Assembly (NCBI GenBank): GCA_020439745.1
Contig: JAGQSC010000025.1
Span: forward strand, 225,682-289,681
DNA length: 64,000 bases
Direction: 5' to 3'
Source: Acidobacteriota bacterium
GTDB lineage: Bacteria; Acidobacteriota; Holophagae; Acanthopleuribacterales; Acanthopleuribacteraceae
The translations under genes were made by a program, and so were the position numbers. Below the pieces are notes generated by a model. The model saw only the letters and a list, made by a program, of their open reading frames with translations, searched no databases and was not told the DNA's origin. Below, piece after piece: positions 54,306 to 62,407 of the stretch; position 1 is the stretch's first letter; every line of letters begins with the position of its first letter.

Positions 54306-54854
54306 ATGGAAGCACTGTTGCTCGTTGATGTGCAGTTGGGGCTGAGCGACCCGGCGCGAGGCAGGCGTAACAATCCCCAGGCTGAATCCAACATGGGTCG
54401 CTTGTTGAATTTTTGGCGTGCGCAATCATGGCCTGTGATACACATTCAGCACGACTCTGAGGAAAAGGAATCGCTGTTGCGGCCCGGGTTACCAGGCCAT
54501 GCCCTTCATCCTGCCGTCACACCGCTCCCGGGTGAATCGCTGTTCCATAAAACGGTGCACAGTGCATTCATAGGCACGCCACTGGAATCCTTGCTACGTC
54601 AAAACGCGATCCATTCGCTGGTGATCGCGGGTTTGACTACAGACCACTGCGTATCAACCACGGTGCGAATGGCGGCTGACCTGGGGTTTCGGGTGACCTT
54701 GGTCAGCGATGCGACGGCCGCCTTTGAATGCGTAGACTTGGCAGGCGCCAAATTGGATGCTGAATGGGTTCATCAAGTCCAACTGGCCAGCCTACAAGGT
54801 GAATTCTGCCATGTGGCGACCACCGAGACCGTTTTGCGAGATCGGCAACACTAG
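54306..54854 (+). CDS. isochorismatase-like cysteine hydrolase
   Basis: The 182-residue protein shows the catalytic triad of the nicotinamidase/isochorismatase hydrolases. These are Asp8 in LLLVDVQLG, Lys82 in LFHKTVHSAF and Cys115 in GLTTDHCVSTT, the last with the family's typical segment before MAADLGFRVTLVSDA. The substrate cannot be told, as the nicotinamidase metal-binding motif (DxHxxxH) is not evident. Members act on amides, N-carbamoyl compounds or pterins. A GAGGTGAAC sequence provides the ribosome-binding site. Confidence 0.88.
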   Translation: MEALLLVDVQLGLSDPARGRRNNPQAESNMGRLLNFWRAQSWPVIHIQHDSEEKESLLRPGLPGHALHPAVTPLPGESLFHKTVHSAFIGTPLESLLRQNAIHSLVIAGLTTDHCVSTTVRMAADLGFRVTLVSDATAAFECVDLAGAKLDAEWVHQVQLASLQGEFCHVATTETVLRDRQH

Positions 54855-54893
54855 ATCAACGCCAGTTCAGGTCGCACCCTCTCAAAGTCGAGT

Positions 54894-55304
54894 TCAAGGT
54901 CTAAATTGACGCCGATTGAAAGAGAAGGGGAGCAGTTCTCGGTGCTTGACTTGTAGGCTCACATGCTCGCCATCGCGTGTCATATAGATCAGCGTCGACT
55001 CGTTGGCGAACTCCTCAATGGTCTGCCGACAAATGCCACAGGGGGCCGTGGGTTCATCCGTATCCGCAGCGACTGCCACGGCCATTAATTCACCTGGGTT
55101 GAGGGCCCCCGCCGCTACGGCCGAGTTTATGGCCACGCGTTCGGCGCAGATCGTGCCGCCATAAGACGCCACTTCCACGTTACACCCAAGAAATACCTGT
55201 CCGTTTTGGGTGAGTACACTGGCACCTACACGGAATCCGGAATAGGGTGCATAGGCACTCTTTCGCGCTTGCCATGCCTGCTTGACCAGTTGTTCCGCGT
55301 TCAC
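54894..55304 (-). CDS. cdd: cytidine deaminase
   Basis: The 136-residue protein has the short, tetrameric-type Cdd layout: YAPYSGFRVGASVLT, FLGCNVEVASYGGTICAERVA with the zinc Cys and catalytic Glu, and APCGICRQTIEEF with the other two zinc Cys. It converts cytidine and deoxycytidine to the uridine forms. The start is GTG, overlapping the purine nucleoside phosphorylase stop by GTGA. With the CNT transporter upstream in the opposite direction this makes a nucleoside salvage locus. Confidence 0.95.
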   Translation of the reverse strand: MNAEQLVKQAWQARKSAYAPYSGFRVGASVLTQNGQVFLGCNVEVASYGGTICAERVAINSAVAAGALNPGELMAVAVAADTDEPTAPCGICRQTIEEFANESTLIYMTRDGEHVSLQVKHRELLPFSFNRRQFRP

Positions 55305-56137
55305 GTGATCTTCCCTATCCAGCAGGCGACGAGATCTTCAAACTGTCGACCAGCCGATCCCACCACTTCTGCAACATGATCGTGTGCAAGCACCTGCTCG
55401 GTGAGTCCTGCAGCCACATTGGAGATACAAGAAAGTCCAACCACCTGCATGCCAGCGTGAACGGCGGCAATCACTTCGGGAACCGTGGACATGCCAACGG
55501 CATCCGCACCCAGGGTTCTGAACATGCGTATTTCCGCCGGCGTCTCGTATGAGGGACCTGGCACGGCCAAATAGACGCCTTCTCGAAGAAAGACGTGGGT
55601 CTCTAGTGCTGCCTCCAACATGAAGGCAGATAAATGCGAGTTGTAGGCATAACTCATGTCTGGAAACCGCGTACCCATGCCGTCTGGATTGGTGCCTCGA
55701 AGAGGGTTCATGCCCATGAAGTTAATATGATCACGTATCAACATGATGTCGCCTGGTACAAAACCTTCACATATGCCTCCGGCCGCATTAGTGACCAATA
55801 AATTACCGGCGCCCAGTTGTGACATGACGCGGATTGGATGCACGATGTGCTGAGGGTCATGTCCTTCATAGTAGTGATAACGACCTTGCTGGCACACAAC
55901 CTTTTTTTTCCGAATGGTGCCAAAAAGGAGGTTACCGCTGTGGCCCGCAACGTGGCAAGGCATGAAATGGGGAATATCGCTGTAGCTTATGCAATGGTCC
56001 ACGTGTATCCGATCACCGAAGCCACCTAATCCGGATCCCAAAACGATGGCAAGTTCCGGTCGAAAATCACCGATGATCGCTCGAATCGATTCGCATGATT
56101 CCAGGCAGGCTTGTTCTGGATCGAATGGCGTGTGCAA
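55301..56137 (-). CDS. purine nucleoside phosphorylase (trimeric type)
   Basis: The 278-residue protein starts at TTG 56137 with AGGGG upstream. Family motifs are IVLGSGLGGFGD (phosphate site), HVAGHSGNLLFG, QGRYHYYEGHD, LLVTNAAGGI, YLAVPGPSYETPAEIRM with the nucleoside-site Glu, GADAVGMSTVPEVIAAVHAG and CISNVAAG. This is the PNP/MTAP trimeric class, acting on guanosine, inosine or deoxy forms. It is co-translated with cdd (4-base overlap). Confidence 0.94.
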   Translation of the reverse strand: MHTPFDPEQACLESCESIRAIIGDFRPELAIVLGSGLGGFGDRIHVDHCISYSDIPHFMPCHVAGHSGNLLFGTIRKKKVVCQQGRYHYYEGHDPQHIVHPIRVMSQLGAGNLLVTNAAGGICEGFVPGDIMLIRDHINFMGMNPLRGTNPDGMGTRFPDMSYAYNSHLSAFMLEAALETHVFLREGVYLAVPGPSYETPAEIRMFRTLGADAVGMSTVPEVIAAVHAGMQVVGLSCISNVAAGLTEQVLAHDHVAEVVGSAGRQFEDLVACWIGKIT

Positions 56138-56283
56138 CTCGTGAATCCCCTGATTGATCCATCAACCATATCACCCAATTGGTGACCTGGTCATCCATTT
56201 TGCGTCTGTGTGATCAATTTCTTGCAGCCGTTTGTTGGGTCGGCTAAACTCGATCTTTTAATCCACTTAATTGAGGTAGTTAA

Positions 56284-57912
56284 ATGTTGGAGCGGCTCCT
56301 CAGTCTGTTCGGACTCGCGTTGATTCTGTTTATGGCATGGGCATGGTCCTATCATCGCTCCAAGGTCAAAATCAAGACCGTGGCCTGGGGGCTGGGTCTG
56401 CAGTTTGTGTTTGCGCTCATCATCCTTCGTGATGATGCTTGGAGTTTTGTAGGTTTGGGGATACTCACGGGTCTATTGGTTTGCTATGTGTTCCGCGACC
56501 AGGTGGGGTCTTGGGGCGGCAAAGCCGTGGGTTTCGCCATCGTAATCGGCGCAGCAGGACTGGCAACACTCATGGGCTACTGGTCCAGTCAGATGATGGC
56601 CTTTGGCTGGGTATTGATGGTCCTTGTCCTAGGTGCCGGGCTCAATGCTTATTTGAAGAACACCTCGCGACAACCTTACTTATTGGGCGCTTTGTTCGCT
56701 CTGACTGTAGGGTACTTGATGCAGCATGAGCTTCACGGCCAGGTGTTGTTCAAGGCGTTCAGCGACAAGATCGCCGCGTTTCTCAGTTTGTCGGACTATG
56801 GCGCTCAATTCCTTTTCGCCAATCTCGCCGATTCGTCTTACTATTTCACGGATCAAAGTACCTGGCCTGGTTTTGGATTCCTGTTTGCCTTCAAGGTGTT
56901 GCCCACCATCATTTTCTTTGGTGGGTTTATGGGTGTGCTTTATTACTTTGGCGTGATGCAAGTCATCATCCAAGCAGTAAGTCGCTTCATGCGCTGGACC
57001 ATCGGCACCTCGGGTGCCGAAACGCTTTCTTGCAGTGCAAACATTTTCGTGGGTCAAACCGAAGCGCCACTTCTCATTAGACCGTTCCTGGCCAAGATGA
57101 CCAATTCGGAACTACTGACCGTGATGGTTGGCGGATTTGCCACCATTGCCGGCGGTGTGCTGGCTGGTTATATCTCCATGGGTGTGAATGCTGGCCATCT
57201 GGTGGCGGCCAGTGTGATGTCTGCACCGGCTGCCTTGGTTCTTGGCAAGATTCTGTTTCCAGAAACCGAACACTCAGTTACTGCCGGGGACGTGGAGATG
57301 CCCGAAATAAACGTGGGCAGCAATCCCTTGGAAGCGGCATCCAACGGAATCACGGATGGGCTCAAGCTGGCCGTGAATGTGGGGGCCATGTTGATCGGAT
57401 TCATTGCCTTGATTGCGGTCATAGACGTGGTCCTTAACTTTGCTGACAGCATCATTGATGGGCAATGGTTGGGTGGTTCCTATTACACCTACCGGGAGTC
57501 GGGCCTTTCCCCTGCAAAGGGTGAATTTGCCGGTTATTTTCCTGGCTCGCTCCAAACATTCTTTGGCAATGTGTTGAAGTATTTGGCCATGGCAATGGGC
57601 GTGCCCTCAGCCGATGCGGCCGCCGTGGGGAACCTGTTGGGTATCAAACTTTCATTGAACGAGTTTGTGGCCTTCGGCCTTCTAGGCAGCTATATTCAGG
57701 ATGAAGTGATAAGCGGCCGTGCGCAGATCATCTCAACTTACGCATTGTGTGGATTTGCGAACTTCTCGTCGATTGGGATTCAGATTGGCGGTATTGCGGC
57801 ATTGGCGCCCGAACGGCGCTCAGATCTTGCCAAACTTGGCCTGAAAGCCATGTTCGGCGGGGCCTTTGCCTCTTGGACAACTGCCACTATTGCGGGAATT
57901 CTCGTCGCATAG
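56284..57912 (+). CDS. CNT-family nucleoside transporter with N-terminal extension
   Basis: The 542-residue membrane protein has the concentrative nucleoside transporter motifs: GQTEAPLLIRPFLA (about residue 257), SLNEFVAFGLLGSYI (about 458) and ALCGFANFSSIGIQIGG, which form the nucleoside site. It is some 120-140 residues longer than NupC or VcCNT. The extra part is mostly N-terminal membrane segments, plus an insert near residues 400-420 (GGSYYTYRESGLSPAKGEF). It is divergent from the purine nucleoside phosphorylase and cdd genes and would supply their substrates. GAGGT lies six bases before the ATG. Confidence 0.92.
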   Translation: MLERLLSLFGLALILFMAWAWSYHRSKVKIKTVAWGLGLQFVFALIILRDDAWSFVGLGILTGLLVCYVFRDQVGSWGGKAVGFAIVIGAAGLATLMGYWSSQMMAFGWVLMVLVLGAGLNAYLKNTSRQPYLLGALFALTVGYLMQHELHGQVLFKAFSDKIAAFLSLSDYGAQFLFANLADSSYYFTDQSTWPGFGFLFAFKVLPTIIFFGGFMGVLYYFGVMQVIIQAVSRFMRWTIGTSGAETLSCSANIFVGQTEAPLLIRPFLAKMTNSELLTVMVGGFATIAGGVLAGYISMGVNAGHLVAASVMSAPAALVLGKILFPETEHSVTAGDVEMPEINVGSNPLEAASNGITDGLKLAVNVGAMLIGFIALIAVIDVVLNFADSIIDGQWLGGSYYTYRESGLSPAKGEFAGYFPGSLQTFFGNVLKYLAMAMGVPSADAAAVGNLLGIKLSLNEFVAFGLLGSYIQDEVISGRAQIISTYALCGFANFSSIGIQIGGIAALAPERRSDLAKLGLKAMFGGAFASWTTATIAGILVA

Positions 57913-57928
57913 AGATGACTTTCACTAT

Positions 57929-57958
57929 TTGACACATTTCAAAACAGTTTCGTATGCT
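57929..57958 (+). promoter_or_regulatory. possible promoter upstream of the zinc-ribbon gene and mnmA
   Basis: A perfect -35 TTGACA (57929-57934), an 18-base spacer and -10 TATGCT (57953-57958). The transcript would begin close to the ribosome-binding site of the next gene. Confidence 0.45.
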
Positions 57959-57974
57959 CCTATTAGGAGTGCTT

Positions 57975-58238
57975 ATGACGACGGTGATGTTGCTGCTCTT
58001 TTTGTTGGTGTTGAGTTATGGGTATGTCAATAGCCAACCCCGTGGAATTGGCAGAAAGTCAAAGAAATGGTTTGGTGTGGGCCAGGCTACCGTCACGCCT
58101 ATCGATAGAGGACGTATGTCTCGATGTCATAACTGTGGCTGCTTCGTGCCCGATCAACGCAAGTTCATGAAGGTCATTGAAGGGCACATATTGGAGTTTT
58201 GTTCCACGGACTGCCGCGGTAATTTTCGGTACCATTGA
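57975..58238 (+). CDS. PP0621-like small membrane-anchored zinc-ribbon protein
   Basis: ATG 57975 follows AGGAG and gives 87 residues. One N-terminal helix (VMLLLFLLVLSYGYV) is followed by a linker and a C-terminal four-Cys motif, MSRCHNCGCFVPDQR followed by FCSTDCRGNF. This is the arrangement of the PP0621 family, which usually sits near kinases or tRNA genes and has no assigned role. The four Cys likely bind zinc on the cytoplasmic side. The gene abuts mnmA. Confidence 0.75.
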   Translation: MTTVMLLLFLLVLSYGYVNSQPRGIGRKSKKWFGVGQATVTPIDRGRMSRCHNCGCFVPDQRKFMKVIEGHILEFCSTDCRGNFRYH

Positions 58239-58240
58239 AC

Positions 58241-59347
58241 ATGAAGGGCAATGTCATCGTTGGGCTATCTGGAGGCGTTGACTCGGCTGTTGCAGCTCTT
58301 TTACTGAAAGAACGCGGCTACCAAGTAACGGGCGTATTTATGCGCAATTGGGAAGGCCAAGGTGAAGCATGTACGGTGGAGGACGATCATCATGAGGCTC
58401 GATTGGTGGCTGCAGAAATCGGTATCCCGTTTTACAGTTTCAATTTCTCAGATCGTTATTGGGACCGCGTATTTGAACGATTCCTGGCCGAGTACAAGGC
58501 AGGATTGACACCTAATCCGGATATACTCTGTAACAAGGAAATCAAGTTTCAGGCATTTCTAGATCGTTGCGTCGCGTTAGATGCTGACTTAATTGCAACC
58601 GGACACTACGCACGGATTGTGAATCGTAGCGAGCTGTGGAAAGGTGTCGATGCAAGTAAAGACCAGAGCTATTTTCTCTATGCCGTGCCAGGTCAGGCAC
58701 TATCCCGCGCCGTGTTCCCTTTGGGAGATCTGCACAAGTCCGAAGTTCGCGATATTGCCCGATCCAAGGGGCTCCCCAATTTCGCGCGTAAGGATTCTGT
58801 GGGCATCTGTTTTGTCGGTCAAGAGCGATTCAAGTCTTTTTTGAAGCAGTACCTGGGCGATGCGGCTGGCGATATTGTGGATCCGGAGGGTCGTGTTTTG
58901 GGTCGTCACGATGGCGTGATGTATCACACCATCGGCCAACGCAAGGGTCTTGGTGTTGGTGGACCTGGTGAACCCTGGTTTGTGGTGGGAAAAGACGTGG
59001 CGCGTAAGGAAGTCATTGCGGCTCAGGGTGCGGACCATCCTTTGCTATTTGCTCCTGCACTGTTGTTTTCGGAAACTTGTTGGGTGAACGGTGAACCAGA
59101 CTGGCCATTTAGGGGAACTGCCAAAATACGATATAGGCAGTCCGATCAGGGCGTGGCAATCAAGGGATTGGGCGAGGGGATGTACCTCGCTGTTTTTGAC
59201 GAGCCCCAGCGCGCCATCAGCCCGGGTCAATCCATCGTCGTTTATGAGGGTGAGCGATGTTTAGGGGGTGGTGTAATCGTGAAAGCCTGCACACGGGATG
59301 GTTTGTCGTTGACCACCGTACAGGGTGTGCGTGGTGGTGCCACTTGA
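58241..59347 (+). CDS. mnmA: tRNA-specific 2-thiouridylase MnmA
   Basis: The 368-residue protein has the ATP-pyrophosphatase motif VGLSGGVDSAVAALLL. TPNPDILCNKEIKF carries the nucleophile Cys, ATGHYARI follows, and DSVGICFVG carries the sulfur-bearing Cys. The central GDIVDPEGRVLGRHDG and HTIGQRKGLGV are also diagnostic. It thiolates U34 of Glu, Gln and Lys tRNAs. ATG 58241 is chosen; a TTG at 58235 would overlap the previous stop by TTGA. Both catalytic Cys are present. Confidence 0.95.
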   Translation: MKGNVIVGLSGGVDSAVAALLLKERGYQVTGVFMRNWEGQGEACTVEDDHHEARLVAAEIGIPFYSFNFSDRYWDRVFERFLAEYKAGLTPNPDILCNKEIKFQAFLDRCVALDADLIATGHYARIVNRSELWKGVDASKDQSYFLYAVPGQALSRAVFPLGDLHKSEVRDIARSKGLPNFARKDSVGICFVGQERFKSFLKQYLGDAAGDIVDPEGRVLGRHDGVMYHTIGQRKGLGVGGPGEPWFVVGKDVARKEVIAAQGADHPLLFAPALLFSETCWVNGEPDWPFRGTAKIRYRQSDQGVAIKGLGEGMYLAVFDEPQRAISPGQSIVVYEGERCLGGGVIVKACTRDGLSLTTVQGVRGGAT

Positions 59348-59372
59348 CATGAAGGTTGCGGACCGCTAATTT
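59344..59372 (+). promoter_or_regulatory. possible promoter before the 40-residue gene
   Basis: A -35 TTGACA (59344-59349) overlaps the mnmA stop. After 17 bases comes TAATTT (59367-59372), a poor -10. The region also carries an imperfect inverted repeat (TTGCGGACC...GGTCGCTGCAA). Confidence 0.35.
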
Positions 59373-59406
59373 TAGGGGTCGCTGCAAGCGCTAGGGAGAC
59401 AAATAC

Positions 59407-59529
59407 ATGTTGTTGACATGGCTATTGATTATCAGTCCGATCGTCATTGGAGTAGCTGCCTTCGGATTGACTTATTTGAAAAGGGAATTCTACCGCGATA
59501 CCTTTTACGATTACGAACAGGAAGACTAA
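59407..59529 (+). CDS. 40-residue single-helix membrane protein
   Basis: ATG 59407 follows AGGGAG at a good distance. The product has a hydrophobic helix (LLTWLLIISPIVIGVAAFGL), then a charged tail rich in Tyr, Asp and Glu (REFYRDTFYDYEQED), and stops at TAA 59529. The frame reads as a believable small membrane protein and is better supported by its ribosome-binding site than the other frame over the same bases, which is counted as the N-terminus of the DUF58 gene. I do not recognise a family. It may be a leader that couples to the DUF58 gene. Confidence 0.5.
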   Translation: MLLTWLLIISPIVIGVAAFGLTYLKREFYRDTFYDYEQED

Positions 59530-60509
59530 TCCTGTCTCTGACCAAGCGCGGCCGATGGTTTCTGACGGCCGTTGTTTTAGTGACCCTCCCTTCTTACTTT
59601 ATGAGTCATAGTTTGCTGTTCTTGCTAACGGCATTCTTTATGGCCATTTTGCTGTATGACCTACTCTTCTCGTGGTGGAACCTGCGGAGAATTGAGATAC
59701 AGGCAACTTCGGAGGGAGATTGGACAGCAGGGGAACCTGCGCTGCTTTCGGTTGACTTGCGTGGCCGACGTGCAAACGCATTTGATCTGCATGTCTATGC
59801 TAAATCGAAGGGGGCCAGGTTTACTGAGTTTGTCTTAGCTCGGTTCGATCCGAAGTCAAAACGCGGTGTTCAACTCACGGCCACAGGCCACTGGCGTGGA
59901 CGCGTGCAGGTGGATGAAGTTGGCGTCTATTCTGCCTATCCCTTTGGATTGGTTCTTGGCAAAAAGGCGGTTGTGGGTCCTCAGGACGTGCTGGTGCTGC
60001 CCATGAGATTGGTACGCGATGAGGACACAGTGCGCGAGGCTTGGCAAGAATCAGGATCCGTTCCGGCCGTTACAGGCGATTTTCAATACTTGGACCAGTA
60101 CCGGCAGGGAGAAGATGTTCGCTATGTACATTGGAAGAAATCGGCCTCCAGGCAGCAGCTAGTCATTCGACGTGATACACAGAAAACGTTGCCATTGATG
60201 GATCGTCTGTTTGTGCCAGATCCATGTCCCCAATTGGAATATGCCATCGCATGGGTTGCAGGCCAGTTGGGTGACGATGACGACTGGACAATTTGGGATG
60301 GCTATGATTGCTATGGTCCGGGATACGGCAATCAACGATTGGCTATCATGGCTGAGATGTTGCCAGTGACCTCAGGCCCACCCCATGTGGATGAGATGAC
60401 GGTCGTTGTAAAAGCATCAGACTTGGTACCCGAACACACGACCTATCCCTGGTTTCAAGCTCGATACGAATCGAGCGCGGTTTTTCATGAGCAGTTTACT
60501 TCAGACTGA
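59418..60509 (+). CDS. DUF58 domain-containing membrane protein
   Basis: The 363-residue frame has a DUF58 core: SLTKRGRWFLTAVVLV and a second helix (SLLFLLTAFFMAILLYDLLF) near the N-terminus, a beta-rich middle (VDEVGVYSAYPFGLV), and the signature YRQGEDVRYVHWKKSASRQQ with LVIRR. DUF58 proteins accompany MoxR ATPases and transglutaminases, but neither is adjacent here. The start is uncertain. ATG 59418 has no ribosome-binding site and overlaps the 40-residue gene out of frame. A non-ATG start near 59529-59534, after AGGAAG, would give the usual short DUF58 N-terminus. Confidence 0.82.
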   Translation: MAIDYQSDRHWSSCLRIDLFEKGILPRYLLRLRTGRLILSLTKRGRWFLTAVVLVTLPSYFMSHSLLFLLTAFFMAILLYDLLFSWWNLRRIEIQATSEGDWTAGEPALLSVDLRGRRANAFDLHVYAKSKGARFTEFVLARFDPKSKRGVQLTATGHWRGRVQVDEVGVYSAYPFGLVLGKKAVVGPQDVLVLPMRLVRDEDTVREAWQESGSVPAVTGDFQYLDQYRQGEDVRYVHWKKSASRQQLVIRRDTQKTLPLMDRLFVPDPCPQLEYAIAWVAGQLGDDDDWTIWDGYDCYGPGYGNQRLAIMAEMLPVTSGPPHVDEMTVVVKASDLVPEHTTYPWFQARYESSAVFHEQFTSD

Positions 60510-60584
60510 GCTTGTGTTATTGTCCGTTGGTTTGCGCCTCTTTGGGCGCCTAGATACGAACAAGGAAGGGGTGATTTTTTCCGC

Positions 60585-60800
60585 ATGCCAAAAGTTTATG
60601 TTGAGCAAAACGATTCCATCGATCGCGCGCTAAAGCATTTCAAAAGAAAATGTGAGCGTGAAGGCCTTTTTTACGAGATTAAGAAACGAAAGCACTTCGT
60701 GAAGCCTTCAGAGCACAAGCGCAAGCAAAAGTTGGAAGCGCGGAAGAAACTGCTTAAGAAGCTCCGTCAGGAGCGCGAACGCATGAAACGTTTCGATTAA
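60585..60800 (+). CDS. rpsU: 30S ribosomal protein S21
   Basis: The 71-residue, highly basic protein has the bS21 pattern: VYVEQNDSIDRALKHFKRKC, EREGLFYEIKKRKHFVKPSE, and a Lys/Arg-rich helix ending QERERMKRFD. It helps the 30S subunit pair with mRNA in initiation. AAGGAAGGGG lies upstream of the ATG, at a rather long spacing. A TAGATA (60551) may be its -10 box. A strong terminator begins 10 bases after the stop. Confidence 0.96.
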   Translation: MPKVYVEQNDSIDRALKHFKRKCEREGLFYEIKKRKHFVKPSEHKRKQKLEARKKLLKKLRQERERMKRFD

Positions 60801-60802
60801 GA

Positions 60803-62311
60803 CTACCAAGGGGCCGGTTCGCCGGCCCTTTTTTGTTTGGGATTCAAAAGAAGTTTGTAGCCCGCTTCCCGCCAGGCCAAACGTTCCTGCTCCAGATCTT
60901 CGGCCGTCAACGGGTGCCTGCTCAGCCAACGTTTTGAAAGTCTCAACGTAATGCGTTTTTTTTCCAGCCGAATCTGAATAGGTGGGAACTCCTGAGTCAG
61001 TCGTGGGCGGTTGAGCAGACAAGCCAATCTCAGGACCAGTACCAGAGCCCAGTCCACCTTTACAAATGGATCGATCGGCGCTCGGATCTTGCGCCGGTGT
61101 CGAAGAATAATGTGACTGATCATTTCCTGTTCACGTTTTGAAAATCCCGGCATATCGGAATGCTGCACCAGATAGGCACCATGCTTGTGATAGCCGCTGT
61201 GGGAGACAGACAGACCAATCTCGTGAAGGTAGGCAGACCATTGCAGCAGGTGTCCAGCAGTCGTTTGATCCATGCTCAGGTCCTTGGCTACTTGTGGCAG
61301 TAACTCCAGAGCAAGTTTTTTCACTCTTGCAGCTTGGCGCAGGCTGACCTTGTACTGCTTCATCATGGAACGCACGGTTTCGGATCGCGTATCGTGGCGC
61401 TGGTACCTTCCCAGCATGTCGATCAAAAGACCTTCGCGCAGCGCGTATTGAGATACGCCCATCTGCTGGATCCCTAGCTCCTGGAAGAGACCATATAGAA
61501 TGGCAAACCCTCCTGGAAAAACGGGCATGCGTTCCTGGCGGATTCCGATGGCGGCCAACTTATTCGTATGCCCCAGGCGCACCAGTTTTCGCTGAAGTTG
61601 GTTCATGCCCTGCCAGGTAATGCCCTCGCGTTTCTGTCCTGATGCTTGGGCCGCCGCTTGGATGGCCTTGATGGTGCCGGAGGCTCCAAACACTTGATCC
61701 CAATGCTGATGGTTGAAGTGTTCGCGAAAGGGCTGGAGCTCGCGTTGGGCCGCATGGACCGCGTCATCGAGTCTTGCCTGGGTAATGCTGCCATCGGGAA
61801 AGAACCTGTTCGAGAAGGTCACACAGCCCATGTGCAGACTTTCCATGCGCTTAGGCTTTTCTCCTGTACCCACAATCATTTCCGTAGACCCGCCACCGAT
61901 GTCGACGACCATTCGGATCTCGTTGGAGTATGGGAGGTGACGAGCCACGCCCAAGTAGATCAAACGGGCTTCTTCCATGCCGGCAATCACGTTGATCGGA
62001 TGTCGAAGCGTTTCGGATGCCTGCTTGATAAATGACTTGGCGTTTTTGGCGGCACGTAAGGTGTTGGTCCCGACCACGCGTACCGCTTCGGGCGGAAGGT
62101 GACGTAACCTCTGCTCAAACTTGCCTAACGCGTGCAGGGCCCGTTCCTGAGCTTCTTTGGAAAGGGTTCCGTCTTTACGCAAACCGTCAGCCAGGCAGAC
62201 GTGATCGCGAATTCGGTCTACGTAGATCATGGAGTCGCCTTCGACACGAGCTATCACGAGGTGAAAACTGTTTGACCCCAAGTCTAGAGCCGCGATGATG
62301 ACGGGTTCCAT
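60803..62311 (-). CDS. ppx: Ppx/GppA-family exopolyphosphatase
   Basis: The 502-residue protein has the acetate-kinase/actin fold motifs of the family: ALDLGSNSFHLVIAR, RVVGTNTLRAAKNA, GMEEARLIYLGV, MVVDIGGGSTEMIVG and VFGASGTIKAI. A C-terminal HD-like helical domain has WSAYLHEIGLSVSHSGYHKH. This is full-length Ppx, but a GppA (pppGpp phosphatase) role cannot be excluded. Its last codons contain the rpsU terminator hairpin. There is no ppk gene in the window. Confidence 0.88.
   Translation of the reverse strand: MEPVIIAALDLGSNSFHLVIARVEGDSMIYVDRIRDHVCLADGLRKDGTLSKEAQERALHALGKFEQRLRHLPPEAVRVVGTNTLRAAKNAKSFIKQASETLRHPINVIAGMEEARLIYLGVARHLPYSNEIRMVVDIGGGSTEMIVGTGEKPKRMESLHMGCVTFSNRFFPDGSITQARLDDAVHAAQRELQPFREHFNHQHWDQVFGASGTIKAIQAAAQASGQKREGITWQGMNQLQRKLVRLGHTNKLAAIGIRQERMPVFPGGFAILYGLFQELGIQQMGVSQYALREGLLIDMLGRYQRHDTRSETVRSMMKQYKVSLRQAARVKKLALELLPQVAKDLSMDQTTAGHLLQWSAYLHEIGLSVSHSGYHKHGAYLVQHSDMPGFSKREQEMISHIILRHRRKIRAPIDPFVKVDWALVLVLRLACLLNRPRLTQEFPPIQIRLEKKRITLRLSKRWLSRHPLTAEDLEQERLAWREAGYKLLLNPKQKRAGEPAPW
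60811..60834 (+). terminator. rpsU intrinsic terminator embedded in the ppx/gppA 3' end
   Basis: A perfect 7-bp stem (GGGCCGG/CCGGCCC) closes a TTCG tetraloop and is followed by six T. The same bases, read on the minus strand, encode the last residues (KRAGEPAPW) of the convergent phosphatase. Confidence 0.92.
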
Positions 62312-62407
62312 GGTCTTGAGAATAACAGGATTAGCGATTTGCTACCAGGGAACCAGTAAGGATGTCCAGCTTACATGCGGATTTAATTATGGGAACGACG
62401 AACGAGA

